Source: Bacteroidales bacterium (GTDB taxonomy: Bacteria > Bacteroidota > Bacteroidia > Bacteroidales > UBA932). From it: a DNA stretch of 9,387 nt. Below the pieces are notes generated by a model, which worked only from the letters and a program-made list of their open reading frames with translations, had not been told where the DNA came from and did not search any database. Location: assembly GCA_021443625.1 (NCBI GenBank), contig JABUTP010000034.1, forward strand, positions 1 to 9,387. Direction: 5' to 3'. Below are positions 1 through 5,320 of this stretch, piece after piece. Every line of letters begins with the position of its first letter. The first letter of the stretch is position 1. Position numbers and translations under genes: made by a program.

Positions 1-296
1 ATAACGTGGTGCGGACCGAGGAATGGTTCCGTGAACATCTGCCACAGATTGAACCCTGGCGTCCCGAAGCATCTTTTCTGATATGGCTCGACTGCCGCAA
101 ACTGGGCCTCGACCACGGCGAACTCGTTTCGCTGTTTACCGACAAGGCCCGTCTGGCGCTGAATGACGGCGAAATGTTCGGCCCGGGAGGCGAAGGTTTT
201 ATGCGGCTCAACATCGGGGAACCGTGGAAAATGCTGCACGAAGCCCTCACCCGGCTTGAATCAGCGGTAAGGGGACTGCCGTCAAAAGCACTTTGA
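1..296 (+). CDS. PatB/MalY-type C-S lyase (PLP aminotransferase fold), 3' end only
   Basis: This is the C-terminal 97 residues of a pyridoxal-phosphate enzyme; the reading frame is open to the left edge (first full codon at base 3), so the gene starts outside the window. The segment resembles the small C-terminal domain of PatB/MalY cystathionine beta-lyases, which cleave the C-S bond of cystathionine or cysteine to give pyruvate, ammonia and a thiol. Visible signs are the stretch EASFLIWLDCRKLGL, close to the family's 'PEGTYLLWIDC' strand, and FMRLNIGEPWKMLHEAL near the end, where the Arg sits at the family's substrate-carboxylate-binding position. The PLP lysine is not in the window. The gene ends with TGA at 294-296, 11 bp from the convergent stop of the next gene, with no clear terminator between. 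Another class I/II aminotransferase function is possible; the PatB assignment rests on the C-terminal pattern alone. Confidence 0.8.
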   Translation, partial: NVVRTEEWFREHLPQIEPWRPEASFLIWLDCRKLGLDHGELVSLFTDKARLALNDGEMFGPGGEGFMRLNIGEPWKMLHEALTRLESAVRGLPSKAL

Positions 297-307
297 TTTA
301 ACAGGGT

Positions 308-2233
308 TTATTTGTCCAGAATTTCGTATTTGGAGTACCTGCTCTTGTATTCCGGAACCAAAGCCTTCATCGCCTTGACGATTTCCATATCGTTGTAGGT
401 ACGGGCGAGTTCCACAATGTTGTCAACTGCGGCGGAAACCTGCCCGTAGTCAAGTTCGCGGACTTTGGCTATCAGAATCTTGTCGTGGAAAGATGTCCTG
501 GTATTCTCTTCGCCCGCCAGAACCTCCTCGTACAACTTTTCCCCTTCACGCAGACCGGTATATTTTATCTTGACATTATCTGCACCGCTGAGATTTATCA
601 TACGCTTGGCAAGGTCGGCGATTTTCACCGGTTTGCCCATATCAAAAACGAAGATTTCCCCGCCCTTGCCATATACGCTCGCCACCAGAACCAGTTTGCA
701 TGCTTCGGGAATGAGCATGAAGTAGCGTACTATCTGGGGATGGGTCACGGTGACGGGGCCACCCTGACGTATCTGTTCCCGGAAGATGTGTATAACCGAC
801 CCGTTGGAACCGAGCACATTTCCGAAACGGGTTGTTATGAAGCGGGTTTCACCCCTGACTACACCCTCGGCAACGGCCTTGTTGAGACTCTGCACGTACA
901 TTTCGCAGATACGCTTGCTGCACCCCATGACGTTGGTGGGATTGACAGCCTTGTCGGTGGATACCATCACAAACTTCTTCACCCCATACTTCACCGCCAG
1001 ATCCGCAATGATTTTGGTCCCCAACACATTGTTGAAGATGCTTTCGCCGGGGTTGTCCTCCATCATAGGCACGTGTTTGAATGCCGCTGCATGAAACACG
1101 TAGTCGGGATGACAGTCGCTAAAGAGTTTTTCCATGTGGTCGCGGTTAAGGACGCTTGCCGTGACGGTGGCCACCCGCAGATACGAGTAGTCCCGCGCCA
1201 TCCTGAGCCGCATGTCGTGCAAGGGAGTCTCGGCCTGGTCCACAAGGACGAGCCGGCTCGGGGACAACTCTGCAACCTGACGCACAATCTCGCTTCCAAT
1301 GCTGCCGGCAGCCCCAGTTATGAGGATGCATTTGTCTGTAATCGAACCGCGAAGCGCCTCCGTATCGATGATTATCTCATCCCTGGGCAGCAGGTCCTCC
1401 ACTTCCACCTCCCGCAACAGGTTGAGGTTGAAATTCTTTCCGTCCCACTCCGCATCCTGCCCCACAATCATGATCTTTATGCCTGAGTTTATTAGGGAGT
1501 TTATATTATTATTATTATTATTATTATTACGGAAATCGTTCAACTTGTTGGGGGAAACGAGGAGCCGATGGGCATTGGCACTGACCATTTTGTCGGCAAT
1601 CGTTCCGTCATTGAGGTAAATGGGACACCCCATAAGTTCGTGTCCGACGTTCTTTTCGTTGTCAGTGACAAAAGCCACAACCTTGTATTGGGGGTTGGGA
1701 GAACTGACAATACTGTTGGCTATTGCCAGACCACCGTTCTTTACACCATAGATGAACACCCTGGTAAGACTTTTGCCGGTTATGACGTGTTCGTAGGCAT
1801 ATTTGACCAGAACTCTGGTCAACACCATAAACACCATAACCATTGTCGAAGTACCGAACAGGCAGATGTTGGAGATGGGAATCAGTTTCAGGAAACCATA
1901 GTGGGCATCGGCTGTTTTCAGGGCCCAGGTAAGGCTCGCCCCTACAAACACCGCCGTACCAATCTTCAGAATATCAGTGAAGGTGGAGTACCGGATAATA
2001 CCCTTGTACGTTTTGGTCAGGTGGAAAGCGATGCAGAAAGGTATCAGGTAGATTAACAATGTAAAAAGGAGTCTGTGGGAGTTCGTGATGGTGGCCACCA
2101 CTCCTTTCTCAATGGTAAAAACTATAAGGCCGCTGCAGATGACAAGTAAGCAATCGGCCAACATTACAATCCAATGCGGGGTTGCCTTTCGGGCAAGGAA
2201 CCGCCTTTCGAACTGCTCAAGAAAATTTGACAT
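308..2233 (-). CDS. Membrane-anchored nucleotide-sugar 4,6-dehydratase, FlaA1/CapD/PglF family
   Basis: Full-length 641-aa member of the large FlaA1 family that makes 4-keto-6-deoxy nucleotide sugars (typically from UDP-GlcNAc) for capsule, O-antigen or glycoprotein glycans. Order of domains: about four hydrophobic segments (residues ~20-41, 53-72, 88-104, 113-139); a first Rossmann-like domain (nucleotide loop around IYGVKNGG, 161-168); then the catalytic short-chain dehydrogenase/reductase domain from ~300 with GAAGSIG at 307-313. The active-site stretch is S425-T426-D427-K428 ... M436 ... K440. Met replaces the usual SDR tyrosine, as known for Campylobacter PglF (T395/D396/K397/M405), rather than the Tyr form of PseB; this suggests a PglF-type UDP-GlcNAc 4,6-dehydratase. 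The ATG at 2233 fits because the membrane region follows after a short basic cytoplasmic leader. Odd feature: residues 236-243 are eight Asn, all encoded by AAT. No other glycan genes are in the window, so the pathway it serves is unknown. Confidence 0.92.
   Translation of the reverse strand: MSNFLEQFERRFLARKATPHWIVMLADCLLVICSGLIVFTIEKGVVATITNSHRLLFTLLIYLIPFCIAFHLTKTYKGIIRYSTFTDILKIGTAVFVGASLTWALKTADAHYGFLKLIPISNICLFGTSTMVMVFMVLTRVLVKYAYEHVITGKSLTRVFIYGVKNGGLAIANSIVSSPNPQYKVVAFVTDNEKNVGHELMGCPIYLNDGTIADKMVSANAHRLLVSPNKLNDFRNNNNNNNNINSLINSGIKIMIVGQDAEWDGKNFNLNLLREVEVEDLLPRDEIIIDTEALRGSITDKCILITGAAGSIGSEIVRQVAELSPSRLVLVDQAETPLHDMRLRMARDYSYLRVATVTASVLNRDHMEKLFSDCHPDYVFHAAAFKHVPMMEDNPGESIFNNVLGTKIIADLAVKYGVKKFVMVSTDKAVNPTNVMGCSKRICEMYVQSLNKAVAEGVVRGETRFITTRFGNVLGSNGSVIHIFREQIRQGGPVTVTHPQIVRYFMLIPEACKLVLVASVYGKGGEIFVFDMGKPVKIADLAKRMINLSGADNVKIKYTGLREGEKLYEEVLAGEENTRTSFHDKILIAKVRELDYGQVSAAVDNIVELARTYNDMEIVKAMKALVPEYKSRYSKYEILDK
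1505..1528. repeat. Perfect trinucleotide microsatellite (ATT)8 / (AAT)8 inside the dehydratase gene
   Basis: Eight uninterrupted ATT units on the plus strand read as eight AAT codons on the minus strand (Asn236-Asn243). Length changes by slippage would add or remove whole Asn residues without a frameshift. The tract lies late in the first Rossmann-like domain, between SPNKLNDFR and INSLINSGIKIMIVG, where homologues normally have a helix leading to the strand before the second domain. Confidence 0.95.
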
Positions 2234-2252
2234 AATGATTGGTTAGGTGTTG

Positions 2253-2260
2253 CAAAGGTA
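2253..2260 (-). promoter_or_regulatory. Candidate -7 element for the dehydratase gene
   Basis: On the minus strand this reads TACCTTTG, an exact match to the Bacteroidota primary-sigma -7 consensus TAnnTTTG. Transcription would begin about 12 nt before the ATG at 2233. The nearest upstream TTTG (-33 type, plus positions 2285-2288) is 24 bp away, longer than the usual 19-21 bp, so this is a moderate candidate only. Confidence 0.4.
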
Positions 2261-2280
2261 GGTATTTTCCGTGGAATTCC

Positions 2281-2311
2281 TTTCCAAATTGTTTATAAAA
2301 GGTTACATTTG
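2281..2311 (+). promoter_or_regulatory. Candidate Bacteroidota promoter for the alcohol dehydrogenase gene
   Basis: TACATTTG at 2304-2311 matches the -7 consensus TAnnTTTG exactly. TTTC at 2281-2284, 19 bp upstream, matches three of four bases of the -33 element TTTG. Predicted transcription start is near 2318, giving a leader of about 65 nt before the ATG at 2383. It would be divergent from the candidate promoter of the dehydratase gene in the same 149-bp region. Confidence 0.45.
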
Positions 2312-2319
2312 TCAATGTG

Positions 2320-2343
2320 CGGGCAGTGAAATGCAAATGCCCG
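2320..2343 (+). other. Small inverted repeat in the alcohol dehydrogenase leader
   Basis: CGGGCA (2320-2325) and TGCCCG (2338-2343) form a 6-bp GC-rich stem with a 12-nt loop, immediately after the predicted transcription start. Outside it, TTGT (2309-2312) could also pair with ACAA (2344-2347) across a bulge. It could be a 5' stabilising hairpin or an operator. The loop and right arm contain the octamer ATGCAAAT (2331-2338), which recurs before the rubrerythrin gene. Confidence 0.4.
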
Positions 2344-2382
2344 ACAATTTGATATACACTCTCTAATTCCAACAGCAGAAGT

Positions 2383-3579
2383 ATGAAAGATTTCCATTTT
2401 ATCGCCCCCACGGAGATTGAGTTCGGGGCAGGTTCCGAAACCAGATTGGCGGGCCTCGTAAGAAAATATGGTGGGGAAAGCGTCAGGGTGATGATTCACT
2501 ACGGTGGCGGCAGCGCCGTGCGTTCCGGCCTCATAGACCGCACGAAGAAAACACTTGCAGACGCAGGCATCCCCTTTGTGGAAATGGGGGGAGTCCGGCC
2601 CAACCCGCGGCTTAGCACCGTGCGGAAAGGGATTGAACTGTGCCGCACCGGAAAAGTGAACCTGATTCTTGCGGTCGGCGGCGGCAGCGTCATTGATTCG
2701 GCCAAAGCCATTGCCTACGGCACCCTCTACAATGGGGATGTATGGGATTTCTTCATCGGGAAGGCCGCTGCAAAGGAGTGCCTGCCGGTGGGTTGCATCC
2801 TCACCATTCCCGCGGCCGGAAGCGAAATGAGCGACTGTTCGGTTATCAGCAATGAGGCGACGCAGCAGAAACTCGGCTACAGCAACGATATTGCAAGGCC
2901 CAAATTTGCCATTATGAACCCCATGCTCACAACCACGCTCCCGGCCTATCAGACCGCCTGCGGAGCCGTTGACATAATGATGCACACTATGGAGCGCTAT
3001 TTCACCCGCGACACCGATATGGATATGAACACCGCCATGGGCGAAGCCCTTATGCGGACGGTGAAACTGGCCGCTGACGCCCTGCTCTGCAACGGACAGC
3101 CGGAGGAACCCCTGCGCCACCGAGCCACTCTGATGTGGGCAAGTTCGTGGGCCCACAACGACTTCACCGGCACCCGCGTCATCGCCGACTTCGCCACCCA
3201 CAAGATGGAACACGAGTTGAGCGCCCTCTTCGATGTGGCCCACGGGGCGGGACTTGCCGCTCTCTGGCCATCGTGGGCAAGGTATGTTTTGAACGAAAAC
3301 CCATCCCGCTTCGCCTCCTTTGCAGTGAATGTGCTGGGTTGCGAACCCGCCGCGACCGAAAGGGAAACGGCTCTCTGCGGCGTCGAGGCTATGGAAGCGA
3401 CCTACCGCAGCTGGAATATGCCCACCTGCATCGGGGAACTGCTCGGCAGAACCCTATCCGACAGCGAGATGGAACTTATGGCCGACAAATGCACCAAAGG
3501 AAACACCTTCCACCCAGGCTATTTCAAGGCTCTCTCAAAGGACGATGTTGCAAAAATCTACAAATTGGCTAACCATTAG
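2383..3579 (+). CDS. Iron-containing alcohol dehydrogenase, YqhD/butanol dehydrogenase type
   Basis: 398-aa group III metal-dependent alcohol dehydrogenase, full length for the family; cytoplasmic, expected to reduce aldehydes to alcohols with NAD(P)H. The N-terminal nucleotide-binding domain carries GGGSVIDSAK at 99-108, the cofactor-binding loop typical of BDH/YqhD. The C-terminal helical domain carries metal ligands that match E. coli YqhD in spacing: D197 and H201 (AVDIMMH), then H273 and H287, 14 residues apart. Family members act on butyraldehyde, short-chain aldehydes or toxic aldehydes from lipid peroxidation; the substrate cannot be read here. The ATG at 2383 starts directly at the conserved MKDFHFIAPTEIEFG, and there is no strong Shine-Dalgarno sequence. 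It is followed in the same direction by rubrerythrin after 105 bp with a hairpin between, so the two may be separate transcripts. Confidence 0.93.
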   Translation: MKDFHFIAPTEIEFGAGSETRLAGLVRKYGGESVRVMIHYGGGSAVRSGLIDRTKKTLADAGIPFVEMGGVRPNPRLSTVRKGIELCRTGKVNLILAVGGGSVIDSAKAIAYGTLYNGDVWDFFIGKAAAKECLPVGCILTIPAAGSEMSDCSVISNEATQQKLGYSNDIARPKFAIMNPMLTTTLPAYQTACGAVDIMMHTMERYFTRDTDMDMNTAMGEALMRTVKLAADALLCNGQPEEPLRHRATLMWASSWAHNDFTGTRVIADFATHKMEHELSALFDVAHGAGLAALWPSWARYVLNENPSRFASFAVNVLGCEPAATERETALCGVEAMEATYRSWNMPTCIGELLGRTLSDSEMELMADKCTKGNTFHPGYFKALSKDDVAKIYKLANH

Positions 3580-3598
3580 AGGCCGTCCCCTACAAAAG

Positions 3599-3617
3599 AT
3601 TTGCATGGTATTTGCAT
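3599..3617 (+). promoter_or_regulatory. Direct repeat ATTTGCAT x2, 11 bp apart, upstream of rubrerythrin
   Basis: ATTTGCAT occurs at 3599-3606 and again at 3610-3617, an 11-bp period that places both copies on about the same face of the helix. The complement, ATGCAAAT, occurs once more upstream of the alcohol dehydrogenase (2331-2338). This could be a regulator-binding site for the rubrerythrin gene. No known regulator is assigned. Confidence 0.35.
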
Positions 3618-3624
3618 ATAGCCG

Positions 3625-3652
3625 CTAATCCGCTCCGCTTGAAGCGGATTAG
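3625..3652 (+). terminator. Hairpin between alcohol dehydrogenase and rubrerythrin, probable terminator
   Basis: CTAATCCGCT (3625-3634) and AGCGGATTAG (3643-3652) form a perfect 10-bp stem with an 8-nt loop, 45 bp after the dehydrogenase stop. The following TGTTATTA is only moderately T-rich, so termination may be partial. The alternative is a leader hairpin of the rubrerythrin mRNA if that transcript starts before 3625. Confidence 0.55.
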
Positions 3653-3684
3653 TGTTATTACCCCCCCAAAAAACATCAACGAAT

Positions 3685-4224
3685 ATGGAAAACAAGTACA
3701 AAGGAACACAAACCGAGAAAAATCTCCAGGCCGCATTTGCCGGAGAAAGCCAGGCCCACAACAAGTACACCTATTTCGCTTCAAAAGCCAAGAAAGAGGG
3801 GTTTGAGCAGATAGCCGCCCTTTTCCTTCAGACTGCCGACAACGAAAAGGAACACGCCAAACTGTGGTTCAAGGAACTCAACGGAATCGGTGACACCGCA
3901 CAGAACCTCGCAGCAGCCGCCGAAGGCGAAAACTACGAATGGACAGATATGTATGAGGGCTTTGCCAAGACTGCGGAAGCAGAGGGTTTCGGCGAACTCG
4001 CCGGGAAATTCCGCCTCGTGGCCGCCATTGAAAAGCGTCACGAAGAGCGCTACCGCGCCCTTCTGAAAAATATCGAAACAGCCAGTGTCTTTGAAAAATC
4101 AGAGGTCAAGGTGTGGGAATGCCGCAACTGCGGTCACATAGTGGTAGGCACCGCCGCCCCCGAGATATGCCCCACCTGCGCCCATCCGCAGAGTTATTTC
4201 GAGATTCACTGCGACAATTTCTAA
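3685..4224 (+). CDS. rbr: Rubrerythrin
   Basis: 179-aa classical rubrerythrin, a cytoplasmic non-haem diiron peroxidase that lets anaerobes reduce hydrogen peroxide to water with electrons from reduced pyridine nucleotide via rubredoxin-type carriers. The four-helix ferritin-like domain has all expected diiron ligands: E21 (AGES), E54 and H57 (NEKEH), E82 and E85 (GENYE), E116 and H119 (AIEKRH). The C-terminal rubredoxin-like domain has C146/C149 (ECRNCG) and C162/C165 (CPTC) for the FeS4 iron. Length and domain order match Desulfovibrio rubrerythrin closely. The start at ATG 3685 gives the conserved KGTQTEKNL opening; an in-frame upstream extension would run through a C7 tract and has no homology. 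It lies after an aldehyde-reducing enzyme, which fits a stress-defence role. Transcription probably ends at the hairpin at 4286-4330. Confidence 0.97.
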   Translation: MENKYKGTQTEKNLQAAFAGESQAHNKYTYFASKAKKEGFEQIAALFLQTADNEKEHAKLWFKELNGIGDTAQNLAAAAEGENYEWTDMYEGFAKTAEAEGFGELAGKFRLVAAIEKRHEERYRALLKNIETASVFEKSEVKVWECRNCGHIVVGTAAPEICPTCAHPQSYFEIHCDNF

Positions 4225-4282
4225 GAAGCATTTTTGCACAATCAGTTACACACATTTCAAAACATTTTAAGCAAAAAGTTTC

Positions 4283-5188
4283 TTAACGGGAATGACGATA
4301 CTCAGTAGGCGTCATTCCCGTATGTTTTTTAAAGAAGGTATGGAACACGGCGTGGCTCGAGAAATTGAGTTGCGCCATAATTTCCTTTATGGAGAGGTCG
4401 GAGTGGCGCAGCATATTCTTTGCCTCCAGCACCACAAAGGAATCAATCCACTCGGTGGCCGTGCGGCCGCTGACCTGCTTTATGACCCTCGACAGATATT
4501 TGGGTGTGATATGCATCATATCGGCATAGAAAGAGAGGGTGCGGTTCTCGCCGTGGTGTTTGTTGACCAGAAACGAAAATTCGTCAAAAATGGCCTTGTT
4601 TCTCGGGGAAAGCGACAGCCCCGAAACCCTTCTCTCCTTCAGAACACTCGCCTTCCAGGCATACCCGAGAGCATAATACACCGACACGATGAGGGCCCCG
4701 AGGGCCTCCTTGCGGTCGCGGATTGCCTCCATCCGTATCAGTTCCCTGGCGAGCATCGCATAACCCGAACTCAGTTTCAACTCCTCGTCGGTAAGGGTGA
4801 AATACGGAGTGGAGAGAATTGTCATACTGTCGTTGAACAACCCTTTGAGGTCGAGATTGAGGGTTGACATATACTCTTCGGAGAGAGCCATTATGATGTA
4901 TCTGCCGTCTTTGCTGACATTCCTGATTTGCAGGATGTTTCCCGGAATGTAGATGAAAGCCATCCTCCGTTCGATGTGAATCGCTCTCAGGTTTATCTCG
5001 ACATCCATTTCCCCCTCTATGCAGATTATTGCCATATAGGCGTTTACCCTGAAAGGTTCGGCCAGTTCGTTGTCATATTGGCAGAGACTGACATCCGCCA
5101 GAAAGAAATCGTTCCCCATTTCGATTTCGGACATGTCGGGAAACATCTTTTTGACCTTTGCAAGGTCTATTGTCTGCAATTTGTCCAT
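4283..5188 (-). CDS. AraC-family transcriptional regulator, likely regulator of the divergent efflux operon
   Basis: 301-aa DNA-binding regulator. The N-terminal ~170 residues look like a beta-rich cupin-type ligand/dimer domain (FRVNAYMAIICIEGEMDVEI, then MAFIYIPGNILQI). The C-terminal ~100 residues (202-301) form the double helix-turn-helix domain: first HTH around LSFYADMMHITPKYLSRVIK, second around SIKEIMAQLNFSSHAVFHTFFKK, ending with the signature GMTPTEYR. I chose the ATG at 5188 (MDKLQTIDLAKV); the longer frame to 5302 is Cys/Phe-rich, lacks homology and would overlap the intergenic repeats. It is divergent from tolC-hlyD-ABC2-ABC2, an arrangement that in Bacteroidota usually marks a local regulator of the efflux genes. 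The ligand is unknown. Its 3' end overlaps the rubrerythrin terminator. Confidence 0.92.
   Translation of the reverse strand: MDKLQTIDLAKVKKMFPDMSEIEMGNDFFLADVSLCQYDNELAEPFRVNAYMAIICIEGEMDVEINLRAIHIERRMAFIYIPGNILQIRNVSKDGRYIIMALSEEYMSTLNLDLKGLFNDSMTILSTPYFTLTDEELKLSSGYAMLARELIRMEAIRDRKEALGALIVSVYYALGYAWKASVLKERRVSGLSLSPRNKAIFDEFSFLVNKHHGENRTLSFYADMMHITPKYLSRVIKQVSGRTATEWIDSFVVLEAKNMLRHSDLSIKEIMAQLNFSSHAVFHTFFKKHTGMTPTEYRHSR
4286..4330 (+). terminator. Intrinsic terminator for rubrerythrin, embedded in the convergent AraC coding end
   Basis: ACGGGAATGACG (4286-4297) and CGTCATTCCCGT (4310-4321) form a perfect 12-bp stem with a 12-nt loop, followed on the plus strand by ATG and then six T (4325-4330). 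It begins 61 bp after the rubrerythrin stop. The same bases encode the last residues of the minus-strand regulator: the T run is its Lys-Lys pair and the arms cover HTGM...TEYRHSR. On the minus strand the stem is followed by TAAGAAACTTTTT, so it may also act in the other direction. Confidence 0.7.
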
Positions 5189-5223
5189 AAATGTCTGCTT
5201 ATATTTTATCAAAAAGCGCCATT

Positions 5224-5249
5224 TTGTAAAATAAAACTCTATTTTACAA
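5224..5249. promoter_or_regulatory. Perfect 10-bp inverted repeat, candidate operator between araC-type gene and tolC
   Basis: TTGTAAAATA (5224-5233) and TATTTTACAA (5240-5249) are exact reverse complements separated by 6 bp, a spacing close to two half-sites 16 bp apart. It lies 36 bp before the regulator start and 72 bp before the TolC start. This is the best candidate binding site for the AraC protein or another dimeric factor. A short hairpin in a leader RNA is the alternative. Confidence 0.5.
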
Positions 5250-5258
5250 CCTGATTTG

Positions 5259-5276
5259 TGGCAAATTTGGCAAATT
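5259..5276 (+). repeat. Tandem 9-bp direct repeat TGGCAAATT x2 upstream of tolC
   Basis: TGGCAAATT at 5259-5267 is repeated immediately at 5268-5276. AraC-family proteins often bind direct repeats, though usually with about 21-bp spacing, so the 9-bp period is atypical. CAAATTTG within it (5262-5269) matches the -7 element TAnnTTTG except for the first base and could be a weak promoter element for the efflux operon. Confidence 0.4.
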
Positions 5277-5320
5277 GTTTGTTGCAAAACAACCCGACAC
5301 ACGAAAATTCAGAAAAGAGT

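Noticed and set aside
6..8. GTG as a start codon for a 96-residue protein
   Set aside because: The frame stays open to the window edge and the protein matches only the C-terminal part of a longer enzyme.
485..1486. 333-codon plus-strand open frame opposite the dehydratase
   Set aside because: Antisense shadow: His/Val-rich, no recognisable domain, and the minus-strand frame is a complete known family with all motifs.
2293..3243. 316-codon minus-strand open frame opposite the alcohol dehydrogenase
   Set aside because: Shadow frame caused by codon bias on the other strand; no domain pattern, and it runs through the divergent promoter region.
3652..3684. Earlier in-frame start for rubrerythrin
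   Set aside because: The extension is encoded by the C7A6 tract and hairpin tail and has no counterpart in rubrerythrins.
4231..4277. TTTTTGC ... GCAAAAA inverted repeat in the 58-bp gap after rubrerythrin
   Set aside because: Only 7 A/T-rich pairs around a 33-nt loop; too weak to claim as a terminator next to the strong hairpin at 4286-4330.
5189..5302. 38-residue N-terminal extension of the AraC regulator
   Set aside because: Would overlap the inverted and tandem repeats and an upstream extension of tolC, and it has no family similarity. MDKLQ at 5188 is a better start.
5258..5320. 21-residue N-terminal extension of the TolC-like protein
   Set aside because: It would put polar residues before the signal peptide; the ATG at 5321 gives a canonical one.
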